Source of the DNA: Hydractinia symbiolongicarpus
Taxonomy: Eukaryota; Cnidaria; Hydrozoa; Anthoathecata; Hydractiniidae
Length of the DNA stretch: 64,000 nucleotides
Assembly: GCF_029227915.1 (NCBI RefSeq)
Contig: NC_079886.1
Span: 2,418,001-2,482,000 of the forward strand
Direction: 5' to 3'
This document shows positions 36,346-51,190 of the stretch, piece by piece. The position numbers and the translations under genes are program-made. The notes under the pieces were generated by a model. That model saw nothing but the letters and a program-made list of their open reading frames with translations, ran no database searches and was not told the DNA's origin. The first letter of the stretch is position 1. The number at the start of each line of letters is the position of its first letter.

Positions 36346-37970
36346 TGGGTACTTTCTTTGTATACTTTTGACTATACGGGCCGAGTCCGGGATTTACGGG
36401 AAATCGCTAGTTTTCGTTTGCCGGCGATTAAACTTCTTTTATTCAGCGTCTTATCAAAAATGAAAACAATTTTGAAAACTACAAGTCTCATGCGTTTTAG
36501 TGGTGAAAAAATAATTAAAAAAATCGTTCTGAAAATCAGTTTACTCACAGGGTACTTTCTTTGTATACATTCAACTATACGAGGCCAAGACCGGGATTTA
36601 CAGGAAATCGCGGGTTTTCGTTTGCCGGCGATTAAACTTCTTTTATTCAGCGTCTCATCAAAAATGAAAACATTTTTGAAAACTACAAGTCTTATGCGTT
36701 TTAGTGGTGAAAAAATAATTTAAAAAATCATTCGGGAAATCAGTTTACTCCCTGGGTACTTTTTTGTATACTTTTGACTATACGGGCCGAGTACGGGATT
36801 TACGGGAAATCGCGGGTTTTCGTTTGCCGGCGATTAAACTTCTTTTATTCAGCGTCTCATCAAAAATGAAAATAATTTTGAAAACTACAAGTCTCATGCG
36901 TTTTAGTGGTGAAAAAGTAATTTAAAAAATCGTTCGGGAAATGAATTTACTCGCAGGGTACTTTCTTTGTATACTTTTGACTATACGGGCCGAGTCCGGG
37001 ATTTACGGGAAATCGCGGGTTTTCGTTTGCCGGCGATTAAACTTCTTTTATTTAGCGTCTCATCAAAAATGAAAACATTTTTGAAAACTACAAGTCTCAT
37101 GCGTTTTAGTGGTGAAAAAATAATTTAAAAAATCGTTCTGAAAATCAGTTTACTCACAGGGTACTTTCTTTGTATACATTCGACTATATGGGGCCAAGCC
37201 CGGGATTTACAGGAAATTGCAGGTTTTCGTTTGCCGGCGATTAAACTTCTTTTATTCAGCGTCTCATCAAAAATGAAAACATTTTTGAAAACAACAAGTC
37301 TTATGCGTTTTAGTGGTGAAAAAATAATTTAAAAAATCATTCGGGAAATCAGTTTACTCCCTGGTTACTTTTTTTGTATACTTTTGACTATACGTGCCGA
37401 GTACGGGATTTACAGGAAATCGCGCGTTTTCGTTTGCCGGCGATTAAACTTCTTTTATTCAGCGTCTCATCAAAAATGAAAATAATTTTGAAAACTACAA
37501 GTCTCATGCGTTTTAGTGGTGAAAAAATAATTTAAAAAATCGTTTTGAAAATCAGTTTACTCACAGGGTACTTTCTTTGTATACATTCGACTATAGGGGC
37601 CAAGCCTGGGATTTACAGGAAATGGCGGGTTTTCGTTTGCCGGCGATTAAACTTTTTTTATTCAGCGTCTTATCAAAAATGAAAACATTTTTGAGAACTA
37701 CAAGTCTCATGCGTTTTAGTGGTGAAAAAATAATTTAAAAAATCATTCGAGAAATCAGTTTACTCCCTGGGTACTTTTTTTGTATACTTTTGACTATACG
37801 GGCCGAATACGGGATTTCCGGGAAATCGCGGGTTTTCGTTTGCCGGCCATTAAACTTCTTTTATTCAGCGTCTCATCAAAAATGAAAATAATTTTGAAAA
37901 CTACAAGTCTCATGCGTTTTAGTGGTGAAAAAATAATTTAAAAAATCATTCGGGAAATGAATTTACTCCC
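36346..37970 (+). repeat. 10-mer HOR, copy 4, contracted to 8 monomers (1,625 bp)
   Basis: The series starts with the a form seen in copy 1 and runs through g. Its last monomer combines h (GAATACGGGATTTCCGGG) with the GGCCATT of j and then an ATAATTTTGA arm. Types i and j are otherwise missing. The switch lies at the conserved GTTTGCCGG, the same site used by the B/C hybrid in block 1. Confidence 0.88.
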
Positions 37971-40002
37971 TGGGTACTTTTTTTGTATACTTTTGACTAT
38001 ACGGGCCGAGTCCAGGATTTACGGGAAATCGCGGGTTTTTGTTTGCCGGCGATTAAACTTCTTTTATTCAGCGTCTTATCAAAAATGAAAACAATTTTGA
38101 AAACTACAAGTCTCATGCGTTTTAGTGGTGAAAAAATAATTAAAAAAATCGTTCTGAAAATCAGTTTACTCACAGGGTACTTTCTTTGTATACATTCGAC
38201 TATATGAGGCCAAGACCGGGATTTACAGGAAATCGCGGGTTTTCGTTTGCCGGCGATTAAACTCCTTTTATTCAGCGTCTCATCAAAAATGAAAACATTT
38301 TTGAAAACTACAAGTCTTATGCGTTTTAGTGGTGAAAAAATAATTTAAAAAATCATTCGGGAAATCAGTTTACTCCCTGGGTACTTTTTTTGTATACTTT
38401 TGACTATACGGGCCGAGTACGGGATTTACGGGAAATCGCGGGTTTTCGTTTGCCGGCGATTAAACTTCTTTTATTCAGCGTCTCATCAAAAATGAAAATA
38501 ATTTTGAAAACTACAAGTCTCATGCGTTTTAGTGGTGAAAAAGTAATTTAAAAAATCGTTCGGGAAATGAATTTACTCGCAGGGTACTTTCTTTGTATAC
38601 TTTTGACTATACGGGCCGAGTCCGGGATTTACGGGAAATCGCGGGTTTTCGTTTGCCGGCGATTAAACTTCTTTTATTTAGCGTCTCATCAAAAATGAAA
38701 ACATTTTTGAAAACTACAAGTCTCATGCGTTTTAGTGGTGAAAAAATAATTTAAAAAATCGTTCTGAAAATCAGTTTACTCACAGGGTACTTTCTTTGTA
38801 TACATTCGACTATATGGGGCCAAGCCCGGGATTTACAGGAAATTGCGGGTTTTCGTTTGCCGGCGATTAAACTTCTTTTATTCAGCGTCTCATCAAAAAT
38901 GAAAACATTTTTGAAAACAACAAGTCTTATGCGTTTTAGTGGTGAAAAAATAATTTAAAAAATCATTCGGGAAATCAGTTTACTCCCTGGTTACTTTTTT
39001 TGTATACTTTTGACTATACGTGCCGAGTACGGGATTTACAGGAAATCGCGCGTTTTCGTTTGCCGGCGATTAAACTTCTTTTATTCAGCGTCTCATCAAA
39101 AATGAAAATAATTTTGAAAACTACAAGTCTCATGCGTTTTAGTGGTGAAAAAATAATTTAAAAAATCGTTTTGAAAATCAGTTTACTCACAGGGTACTTT
39201 CTTTGTATACATTCGACTATAGGGGCCAAGCCTGGGATTTACAGGAAATGGCGGGTTTTCGTTTGCCGGCGATTAAACTTCTTTTATTCAGCGTCGTATC
39301 AAAAATGAAAACATTTTTGAGAACTACAAGTCTCATGCGTTTTAGTGGTGAAAAAATAATTTAAAAAATCATTCGAGAAATCAGTTTACTCCCTGGGTAC
39401 TTTTTTTGTATACTTTTGACTATACGGGCCGAATACGGGATTTCCGGGAAATCGCGGGTTTTCGTTTGCCGGCGATTAAACTTCTTTTATTCAGCGTCTC
39501 ATCAAAAATGAAAATAATTTTGAAAACTACAAGTCTCATGCGTTTTAGTGGTGAAAAAATAATTTAAAAAATCATTCGGGAAATCAGTTTACTCCCTGGG
39601 TACTTTTTTTGGGTACTTTTGACTATACGGGCCGAGTACGGGATTTACGGGAAATCGCGGGTTTTCGTTTGCCGGCAATTAAACTTCTTTTATTCAGCGT
39701 CTCATCAAAAATGAAAACATTTTTGAAAACTACAAGTCTCATGCGTTTGAGTGGTGAAAAAATAATTTAAAAAATCGTTCGGGAAATGAGTTTACTCCCT
39801 GGGTACTTTCTTTGTATACTTTTGACTATACGGGCCGAGTACGGGATTTACGGGAAATAGCGGGTTTTCGTTTGCCGGCCATTAAACTTCTTTTATTCAG
39901 CGTCTCATCAAAAATGAAAATATTTTTCAAAACTACAAGTCTCATGCGTTTTAGTGGTGAAAAAATAATTTAAAAAATCATTCGGGAAATGAATTTACTC
40001 CC
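37971..40002 (+). repeat. 10-monomer HOR, copy 5 (2,032 bp)
   Basis: A complete a'-j series very close to copy 2. Private changes include AAACTCCTTTTATTC in b and GCGTCGTATC in g. Confidence 0.9.
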
Positions 40003-42262
40003 TGGGTACTTTTTTTGTATACTTTTGACTATACGGGCCGAGTCCAGGATTTACGGGAAATCGCGGGTTTTTGTTTGCCGGCGATTAAACTTCTTTTATT
40101 CAGCGTCTTATCAAAAATGAAAACAATTTTGAAAACTACAAGTCTCATGCGTTTTAGTGGTGAAAAAATAATTAAAAAAATCGTTCTGAAAATCAGTTTA
40201 CTCACAGGGTACTTTCTTTGTATACATTCGACTATATGAGGCCAAGACCGGGATTTACAGGAAATCGCGGGTTTTCGTTTGCCGGCGATTAAACTTCTTT
40301 TATTCAGCGTCTCATCAAAAATGAAAACATTTTTGAAAACTACAAGTCTTATGCGTTTTAGTGGTGAAAAAATAATTTAAAAAATCATTCGGGAAATCAG
40401 TTTACTCCCTGGGTACTTTTTTTGTATACTTTTGACTATACGGGCCGAGTACGGGATTTACAGGAAATCGCGGGTTTTCGTTTGCCGGCGATTAAACTTC
40501 TTTTATTCAGCGTCTCATCAAAAATGAAAATAATTTTGAAAACTACAAGTCTCATGCGTTTTAGTGGTGAAAAAGTAATTTAAAAAATCGTTCGGGAAAT
40601 GAATTTACTCGCAGGGTACTTTCTTTGTATACTTTTGACTATACGGGCCGAGTCCGGGATTTACGGGAAATCGCGGGTTTTCGTTTGCCGGCGATTAAAC
40701 TTCTTTTATTTAGCGTCTCATCAAAAATGAAAACATTTTTGAAAACTACAAGTCTCATGCGTTTTAGTGGTGAAAAAATAATTTAAAAAACCGTTCGGGA
40801 AATGAGTTTACTCCTTGAGTACTTTGAGTAATTTACTCCCTGGGTACTTTCTTTGTATACTTTTGACTATACGGGCCGAGTCCGGGATTTACGGGAAATC
40901 GCGGGTTTTCGTTTGCCGGCGATTAAACTTCTTTTATTTAGCGTCTCATCAAAATTGAAAACATTTTTGAAAACTACAAGTCTCATGCGTTTTAGTGGTG
41001 AAAAAATAAATTAAAAAATCGTTCTGAAAATCAGTTTACTCACAGGGTACTTTCTTTGTATACATTCGACTATATGGGGCCAAGCCCGGGATTTACAGGA
41101 AATTGCGGGTTTTCGTTTGCCGGCGATTAAACTTCTTTTATTCAGCGTCTCATCAAAAATGAAAACATTTTTGAAAACAACAAGTCTTATGCGTTTTAGT
41201 GGTGAAAAAATAATTTAAAAAATCATTCGGGAAATCAGTTTACTCCCTGGTTACTTTTTTTGTATACTTTTGACTATACGGGCCGAGTACGGGATTTACG
41301 GGAAATCGCGCGTTTTCGTTTGCCGGCGATTAAACTTCTTTTATTCAGCGTCTCATCAAAAATGAAAATAATTTTGAAAACTATAAGTCTCATGCGTTTT
41401 AGTGGTGAAAAAATAATTTAAAAAATCGTTTTGAAAATCAGTTTACACACAGGGTACTTTCTTTGTATACATTCGACTATAGGGGCCAAGCCTGGGATTT
41501 ACAGGAAATGGCGGGTTTTCGTTTGCCGGCGATTAAACTTTTTTTATTCAGCGTCTTATCAAAAATGAAAACATTTTTGAGAACTACAAGTCTCATGCGT
41601 TTTAGTGGTGAAAAAATAATTTAAAAAATCATTCGAGAAATCAGTTTACTCCCTGGGTACTTTTTTTGTATACTTTTGACTATACGGGCCGAATACGGGA
41701 TTTCCGGGAAATCGCGGGTTTTCGTTTGCCGGCGATTAAACTTCTTTTATTCAGCGTCTCATCAAAAATGAAAATAATTTTGAAAACTACAAGTCTCATG
41801 CGTTTTAGTGGTGAAAAAATAATTTAAAAAATCATTCGGGAAATCAGTTTACTCCCTGGGTACTTTTTTTGGGTACTTTTGACTATACGGGCCGAGTACG
41901 GGATTTACGGGAAATCGCGGGTTTTCGTTTGCCGGCAATTAAACTTCTTTTATTCAGCGTCTCATCAAAAATGAAAACATTTTTGAAAACTACAAGTCTC
42001 ATGCGTTTTAGTGGTGAAAAAATAATTTAAAAAATCGTTCGGGAAACGAGTTTACTCCCTGGGTACTTTCTTTGTATACTTTTGACTATACGGGCCGAGT
42101 ACAGGATTTACGGGAAATAGCGGGTTTTCGTTTGCCGGCCATTAAACTTCTTTTATTCAGCGTCTCATCAAAAATGAAAATATTTTTCAAAACTACAAGT
42201 CTCATGCGTTTTAGTGGTGAAAAAATAATTTAAAAAATCATTCGGGAAATGAATTTACTCCC
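40003..42262 (+). repeat. 10-mer HOR, copy 6, expanded to 11 monomers plus 25 bp
   Basis: Types a' to d are followed by the 25-bp extra segment (40,816-40,840) and one additional d-like monomer (with AAAATTGAAAAC and AATAAATTAAA). The e-j series then resumes. The unit length of 2,260 bp equals 2,032 + 203 + 25. Unlike copy 3, the normal series resumes after the insertion. Confidence 0.88.
40816..40840 (+). repeat. 25-bp extra segment at a monomer junction, copy 3
   Basis: The sequence is identical to the segments at 29,592 and 35,103 and, as at 35,103, directly follows monomer d. Confidence 0.88.
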
Positions 42263-45200
42263 TGGGTACTTTTTTTGTATACTTTTGACTATACGGGCCG
42301 AGTCCAGGATTTACGGGAAATCGCGGGTTTTAGTTGGCCGGCGATTAAACTTCTTTAATTTAGCGTTTCATCAAAAATGAAAACATTTTTGAAGACTACA
42401 AGTCTCATGCGTTTTAGTGGTGAAAAAATAATTTAAAAAATCATTCGGGAAATGAATTTACTCCCTGGGTACTTTCTTTGTATACTTTTGACTATACGGG
42501 CCGAGTCCGGGATTTACGGGAAATCGCGGGTTTTCGTTTGCCGCCGATTAAACTTCTTTTATTTAGCGTCTCATCAAAAATGAAAACATTTTTGAAAACT
42601 ACAAGTCTCATGCGTTTTAGTGGTGAAAAAATAATTTAAAAAATCGTTCGGGAAATGAGTTTACTCCCTGGGTACTTTCTTTGTATACTTTTGACTATAC
42701 GGGCCGAGTACGGGATTTACAGGAAATCGCGGGTTTTCGTTTGCCGGCGATTAAACTTCTTTTATTCAGCGTCTCATCAAAAATGAAAACATTTTTGAAA
42801 ACTACAAGTCTCATGCGGTTTAGTGGTGAAAAAATAATTTAAAAAATCATTCGGGAAATGAATTTACTGCCTGGGTACTTCTTTTGTATACTTTTGACTA
42901 TACGGGCCGAGTACGGGATTTACAGGAAATCGCGGGTTCTCGTTTGCCGGTGATTAAACTTCTTTTATTCAGCGTCTCATCAAAAATGAAATTAATTTTG
43001 AAAACTACAAGTCTCATGCGTTTTAGTGGTGAAAAAATAATTTAAAAAATCGTTCGGGAAATGAACTTACTCGCAGGGTACTTTCTTTGTATACTTTTGA
43101 CTATACGGGCCGAGTCCGGGATTTACGGGAAATCGCGGGTTTTCGTTTGCCGGCGATTAAACTTCTTTAATTTAGCGTCTCATCAAAAATGAAATTAATT
43201 TTGAAAACTACAAGTCTCATGCGTTTTAGTGGTGAAAAAATAATTTAAAAAATCATTCGGGAAATGAATTTACTCCCTGGGTACTTTCTTTGCATACTTT
43301 TGATTATACGGGCCGAGTCCGGGATTTACGGGAAATCGCGGGTTTTCGTTTGCCGCCGATTAAACTTCTTTTATATAGCGTCTCATCAAAAATGAAAACA
43401 TTTTTGAAAACTACAAGTCTCATGCGTTTTAGTGGTGAAAAAATAATTTAAAAAATCGTTCGGGAAATGAATTTACTCGCAGGGTACTTTCTTTGTATAC
43501 TTTTGACTATACGGGCCGAGTACGGGATTTACGGGAAATAGCGGGTTTTCGTTTGCCGGCGATTAAACTTCTTTTATTCAGCGTCTCATCAAAAATGAAA
43601 ATATTTTTGAAAACTACAAGTCTCATGCGTTTTAGTGGTGAAAAAATAATTTAAAAAATCGTTCGGGAAATGAGTTTACTCCCTGGGTACTTTCTTTGTA
43701 TACTTTTGACTATACGGGCCGAGTACGGGATTTACGGGAAATCGCGGGTTTTCGTTTGCCGGCCATTAAACTTCTTTTATTCAGCGTCTCATCAAAAATA
43801 AAAACATTTTTGAAAACTACAAGTCTCATGCGTTTTAGTGGTGAAAAAATAATTTAAAAAATCATTCGGGAAATGAATTTACTCCCTGGGTACTTTCTTT
43901 GTATACTTTTGACTACACGGGCCGAGTCCGGGATTTACGGGAAATCGCGGGTTTTTTTTGCCGGCGATTAAACTTCTTTAGATTAGCGTTTCATCAAAAA
44001 TGAAAACATTTTTGAAAACTACAAGTCTCATGCGTTTTAGTGGTGAAAAAATAATTTAAAAAATCGTTCGGGAAATGAGTTTACTCCCTGGGTACTTTCT
44101 TTGTATACTTTTGACTATACGGGCCGAGTCCGGGATTTACGGGAAATCGCGGGTTTTCGTTTGCCGGCGATTAAACTTCTTTAATTTAGCGTTTCATCAA
44201 AAATGAAAACATTTTTGAAAACTACATGTCTCATGCGTTTTAGTGGTGAAAAAATAATTTAAAAAATCGTTCGGGAATTGAATTTACTCCCTGGGTACTT
44301 TCTTTGTATACTTTTGACTATACGGGCCGAGTACGGGATTTACGGGAAATAGCGGGTTTCCGTTTGCCGGCGATTAAACTTCTTTTATTCAGCGTCTCAT
44401 CAAAAATGAAAATATTTTTAAAAACTACAAGTCTCATGCGTTTTAGTGGTGAAAAAATAATTTAAAAAATCGTTCGGGAAATGAATTTACTCTCAGGGTA
44501 CTTTCTTTGTATACTTTTGACTATACGGGCCGAGTCCCGGATTTACGGGAAATCGCGGGTTTTCGTTTGCCGGCGATTAAACTTCTTTTATTTAGCGTCT
44601 CATCAAAAATGAAAACATTTTTGAAAACTACAAGTCTCATGCGTTTTAGTGGTGAAAAAATAATTTAAAAAATCGTTCGGGAAATGAGTTTACTCCCTGG
44701 CTACTTTCTTTGTATACTTTTGACTATACGGGCCGAGTACGGGATTTACGGGAAATGGCGGGTATTCGTTAGCTGGCGATTAAACTTCTTTTATTCAGCG
44801 TCTCATCAAAAATGAAAACATTTTTGAAAACTACAAGTCTCATGCGTTTTAGTGGTGAAAAAATAATTTAAAAAATCATTCGGGAAATGAATTTACTCCC
44901 TGGGTACTTCTTTTGTATACTTTTGACTATACGGGCCGAGTACGGGATTTACGGAAATCGCGGGTTCTCGTTTGCCGGCGATTGAACTTCTTTTATTCAG
45001 CGTCTCATCAAAAATGAAATTCATTTTGAAAACTACAAGTCTCATGCGTTTTAGTGGTGAAAAAATAATTTAAAAAATCGTTCGGGAAATGAGTTTACTC
45101 CCTGGGTACTTTCTTTGTATACTTTTGACTATACGGGCCGAGTCCGGGATTTACGGGAAATCGCGGGTTTTCGTTTGCCGGCGATTAAACTTCTTTAATT

Positions 45201-48200
45201 TAGCGTTTCATCAAAAATGAAAACATTTTTGAAAACTACATGTCTCATGCGTTTTAGTGGTGAAAAAATAATTTAAAAAATCGTTCGGGAATTGAATTTA
45301 CTCCCTGGGTACTTTCTTTGTATACTTTTGACTATACGGGCCGAGTACGGGATTTACGGGAAATAGCGGGTTTCCGTTTGCCGGCGATTAAACTTCTTTT
45401 ATTCAGCGTCTCATCAAAAATGAAAATATTTTTAAAAACTACAAGTCTCATGCGTTTTAGTGGTGAAAAAATAATTTAAAAAATCGTTCGGGAAATGAAT
45501 TTACTCTCAGGGTACTTTCTTTGTATACTTTTGACTATACGGGCCGAGTCCCGGATTTACGGGAAATCGCGGGTTTTCGTTTGCCGGCGATTAAACTTCT
45601 TTTATTTAGCGTCTCATCAAAAATGAAAACATTTTTGAAAACTACAAGTCTCATGCGTTTTAGTGGTGAAAAAATAATTTAAAAAATCGTTCGGGAAATG
45701 AGTTTACTCCCTGGGTACTTTCTTTGTATACTTTTGACTATACGGGCCGAGTACGGGATTTACGGGAAATGGCGGGTATTCGTTAGCTGGCGATTAAACT
45801 TCTTTTATTCAGCGTCTCATCAAAAATGAAAACATTTTTGAAAACTACAAGTCTCATGCGTTTTAGTGGTGAAAAAATAATTTAAAAAATCATTCGGGAA
45901 ATGAATTTACTCCCTGGGTACTTCTTTTGTATACTTTTGACTATACGGGCCGAGTACGGGATTTACGGAAATCGCGGGTTCTCGTTTGCCGGCGATTGAA
46001 CTTCTTTTATTCAGCGTCTCATCAAAAATGAAATTAATTTTGAAAACTACAAGTCTCATGCGTTTTAGTGGTGAAAAAATAATTTAAAAAATCATTCGGG
46101 AAATGAATTTACTCCCTGGGTACTTTCTTTGTATACTTTTGACTACACGGGCCGAGTCCGGGATTTACGGGAAATCGCGGGTTTTCTTTTGCCGGCGATT
46201 AAACTTCTTTAGATTAGCGTTTCATCAAAAATGAAAACATTTTTGAAAACTACAAGTCTCATGCGTTTTAGTGGTGAAAAAATAATTTAAAAAATCGTTC
46301 GGGAAATGAGTTTACTCCCTGGGTACTTTCTTTGTATACTTTTGACTATACGGGCCGAGTCCGGGATTTACGGGAAATCGCGGGTTTTCGTTTGCCGGCG
46401 ATTAAACTTCTTTAATTTAGCGTTTCATCAAAAATGAAAACATTTTTGAAAACTACATGTCTCATGCGTTTTAGTGGTGAAAAAATAATTTAAAAAATCG
46501 TTCGGGAATTGAATTTACTCCCTGGGTACTTTCTTTGTATACTTTTGACTATACGGGCCGAGTACGGGATTTACGGGAAATAGCGGGTTTCCGTTTGCCG
46601 GCGATTAAACTTCTTTTATTCAGCGTCTCATCAAAAATGAAAATATTTTTAAAAACTACAAGTCTCATGCGTTTTAGTGGTGAAAAAATAATTTAAAAAA
46701 TCGTTCGGGAAATGAATTTACTCTCAGTGTACTTTCTTTGTATACTTTTGACTATACGGGCCGAGTCCCGGATTTACGGGAAATCGCGGGTTTTCGTTTG
46801 CCGGCGATTAAACTTCTTTTATTTAGCGTCTCATCAAAAATGAAAACATTTTTGAAAACTACAAGTCTCATGCGTTTTAGTGGTGAAAAAATAATTTAAA
46901 AAATCGTTCGGGAAATGAGTTTACTCCCTGGGTACTTTCTTTGTATACTTTTGACTATACGGGCCGAGTACGGGATTTACGGGAAATGGCGGGTATTCGT
47001 TAGCTGGCGATTAAACTTCTTTTATTCAGCGTCTCATCAAAAATGAAAACATTTTTGAAAACTACAAGTCTCATGCGTTTTAGTGGTGAAAAAATAATTT
47101 AAAAAATCATTCGGGAAATGAATTTACTCCCTGGGTACTTCTTTTGTATACTTTTGACTATACGGGCCGAGTACGGGATTTACGGAAATCGCGGGTTCTC
47201 GTTTGCCGGCGATTGAACTTCTTTTATTCAGCGTCTCATCAAAAATGAAATTAATTTTGAAAACTACAAGTCTCATGCGTTTTAGTGGTGAAAAAATAAT
47301 TTAAAAAATCGTTCGGGAAATGAATTTACTCGCAGGGTACTTTCTTTGTATACTTTTGACTACACGGGCCGAGTCCGGGATTTACGGGAAATCGCGGGTT
47401 TTCGTTTGCCGGCGATTAAACTTCTTTTATTCAGCGTCTCATCAAAAATGAAAACATTTTTGAAAACTACAAGTCTCATGCGTTTTAGTGGTGAAAAAAT
47501 AATTTAAAAAATCGTTCGGGAAATGAGTTTACTCCCTGGGTACTTTCTTTGTATACTTTTGACTATACGGGCCGAGTCCGGGATTTACGGGAAATCGCGG
47601 GTTTTCGTTTGCCGGCGATTAAACTTCTTTAATTTAGCGTTTCATCAAAAATGAAAACATTTTTGAAAACTACAAGTCTCATGCGTTTTAGTGGTGAAAA
47701 AATAATTTAAAAAATCGTTCGGGAAATGAATTTACTCTCAGGGTACTTTCTTTGTATACTTTTGACTATACGGGCCGAGTCCCGGATTTACGGGAAATCG
47801 CGGGTTTTCGTTTGCCGGCGATTAAACTTCTTTTATTTAGCGTCTCATCAAAAATGAAAACATTTTTGAAAACTACAAGTCTCATGCGTTTTAGTGGTGA
47901 AAAAATAATTTAAAAAATCGTTCGGGAAATGAGTTTACTCCCTGGGTACTTTCTTTGTATACTTTTGACTATACGGGCCAAGTACGGGATTTACGGGAAA
48001 TCGCGGGTATTCGTTAGCTGGCGATTAAACTTCTTTTATTCATTCGTCTCATCAAAAATGAAAACATTTTTGAAAACTACAAGTCTCATGCGTTTTAGTG
48101 GTGAAAAAATAATTTAAAAAATCATTCGGGAAATGAATTTACTCCCTGGGTACTTCTTTTGTATACTTTTGACTATACGGGCCGAGTACGGGATTTACGG

Positions 48201-51190
48201 AAATCGCGGGTTCTCGTTTGCCGGCGATTGAACTTCTTTTATTCAGCGTCTCATCAAAAATGAAATTAATTTTGAAAACTACAAGTCTCATGCGTTTTAG
48301 TGGTGAAAAAATAATTTAAAAAATCGTTCGGGAAATGAATTTACTCGCAGGGTACTTTCTTTGTATACTTTTGACTACACGGGCCGAGTCCGGGATTTAC
48401 GGGAAATCGCGGGTTTTCGTTTGCCGGCGATTAAACTTCTTTTATTCAGCGTCTCATCAAAAATGAAAACATTTTTGAAAACTACAAGTCTCATGCGTTT
48501 TAGTGGTGAAAAAATAATTTAAAAAATTGTTTGGGAAATGAATTTACTCGCAGGGTGCTTTCTTTGTATACTTTTGACTATACGGGCCGAGTCCGGGATT
48601 TACGGGAAATCGCGGGTTTTCGTTTGCCGGCGATTAAACTTCTTTAATTTAGCGTTTCATCAAAAATGAAAACATTTTTGAAAACTACATGTCTCATGCG
48701 TTTTAGTGTTGAAAAAATAATTTAAAAAATCGTTCGGGAATTGAATTTACTCCCTGGGTACTTTCTTTGTATACTTTTGACTATACGGGCCGAGTACGGG
48801 ATTTACGGGAAATAGCGGGTTTCCGTTTGCCGACGATTAAACTTCTTTTATTCAGCGTCTTATCAAAAATGAAAATATTTTTGAAAACTACAAGTCTCAT
48901 CCGTTTTAGTGGTGAAAAAATAATTTAAAAAATCGTTCGGGAAATGAATTTACTCTCAGGGTACTTTCTTTGTATACTTTTGACTATACGGGCCGAGTCC
49001 CGGATTTACGGGAAATCGCGGGTTTTCGTTTGCCGGCGATTAAACTTCTTTTATTTAGCGTCTCATCAAAAATGAAAACATTTTTGAAAACTACAAGTCT
49101 CATGCGTTTTAGTGGTGAAAAAATAATTTAAAAAATCGTTCGGGAAATGAGTTTACTCCCTGGGTACTTTCTTTGTATACTTTTGACTATACGGGCCAAG
49201 TACGGGATTTACGGGAAATCGCGGGTATTCGTTAGCTGGCGATTAAACTTCTTTTATTCAGCGTCTCATCAAAAATGAAAACATTTTTGAAAACTACAAG
49301 TCTCATGCGTTTTAGTGGTGAAAAAATAATTTAAAAAATCATTCGGGAAATGAATTTACTCCCTGGGTACTTCTTTTGTATACTTTTGACTATACGGGCC
49401 GAGTACGGGATTTACGGAAATCGCGGGTTCTCGTTTGCCGGCGATTGAACTTCTTTTATTCAGCGTCTCATCAAAAATGAAATTAATTTTGAAAACTACA
49501 AGTCTCATGCGTTTTAGTGGTGAAAAAATAATTTAAAAAATCGTTCGGGAAATGAATTTACTCGCAGGGTACTTTCTTTGTATACTTTTGACTACACGGG
49601 CCGAGTCCGGGATTTACGGGAAATCGCGGGTTTTCGTTTGCCGGCGATTAAACTTCTTTTATTCAGCGTCTCATCAAAAATGAAAACATTTTTGAAAACT
49701 ACAAGTCTCATGCGTTTTAGTGGTGAAAAAATAATTTAAAAAATTGTTTGGGAAATGAATTTACTCGCAGGGTGCTTTCTTTGTATACTTTTGACTATAC
49801 GGGCCGAGTCCGGGATTTACGGGAAATCGCGGGTTTTCGTTTGCCGGCGATTAAACTTCTTTAATTTAGCGTTTCATCAAAAATGAAAACATTTTTGAAA
49901 ACTACATGTCTCATGCGTTTTAGTGGTGAAAAAATAATTTAAAAAATCGTTCGGGAATTGAATTTACTCCCTGGGTACTTTCTTTGTATACTTTTGACTA
50001 TACGGGCCGAGTCCGGGATTTACGGGAAATCGCGGGTTTTCGTTTGCCGGCGAGTAAACTTCTTTTATTTAGCCTCTCATCAAAAATGAAAACATTTTTG
50101 AAAACTACAAGTCTCATGCGTTTTAGTGGTGAAAAAATAATTTAAAAAATCGTTCGGGAAATGAGTTTACTCCCTGGGTACTTTCTTTGTATACTTTTGA
50201 CTATACGGGCCGAGTACCGGATTTACGGGAAATCGCGGGTATTCGTTAGCTGGCGATTAAACTTCTTTTATTCAGCGTCTCATCAAAAATGAAAACATTT
50301 TTGAAAACTACAAGTCTCATGCGTTTTAGTGGTGAAAAAATAATTTAAAAAATCATTCGGGAAATGAATTTACTCCCTGGGTACTTCTTTTGTATACTTT
50401 TGACTATACGGGCCGAGTACGGGATTTACGGGAATTCGCGGGTTCTCGTTTGCCGGCGATTGAACTTTTTTTATTCAGCGTCTCATCAAAAATGAAATTA
50501 ATTTTGAAAACTACAAGTCTCATGCGTTTTAGTGGTGAAAAAATAATTTAAAAAATCGTTCAGGAAATGAATTTACTCGCAGGGTACTTTCTTTGTATAC
50601 TTTTGACTACACGGGCCGAGTCCGGGATTTACGGGAAATCGCGGGTTTTCGTTTGCCGGCGATTAAACTTCTTTAGATTAGCGTTTCATCAAAAATGAAA
50701 ACATTTTTGAAAACTACAAGTCTCATGCGTTTTAGTGGTGAAAAAATAATTTAAAAAATCGTTCGGGAATTGAATTTACTCCCTGGGTACTTTCTTTGTA
50801 TACTTTTGACTATACGGGCCGAGTCCGGGATTTACGGGAAATTGCGGGTTTTCGTTTGCCGGCGATTAACCTTCTTTTATTTAGCGTCTCATCAAAAATG
50901 AAAACATTTTGGAAAACTACAAGTCTCATGCGTTTTAGTGGTGAAAAAATAATTTAAAGTATCGTTCGGGAAATGAATTTACTCGCAGGGTACTTTCTTT
51001 GTATACTTTTGACTATACGGGCCGAGTCCGGGATTTACGGGAAATCGCGGGTTTTCGTTTGCCGGCAATTAAACTTCTTTAATTTAGCGTCTCATCAAAA
51101 ATGAAAATATTTTTGAAAACTACAAGTCTCATGCGTTTTAGTAGTGAAAAAATAATTTAAAAAAATAGTTCGGGAAATGAATTTACTCTC
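42263..51190 (+). repeat. HOR block 5: second A-G family block
   Basis: After a few transitional monomers, type H reappears at 43,684, then A at 43,887, B at 44,089, C at 44,292, D at 44,495, E at 44,698 and F at 44,901. Further partial series start at 45,103 (B-F), 46,117 (A-G), 47,537 and 48,551. No stretch keeps the clean 7-mer register of block 1; A, G or C is often missing. Near 48,525 and 49,742 the rare AATTGTTTGGGAAATGAA with CAGGGTGC marks a 1,217-bp 6-monomer duplication. Confidence 0.88.
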
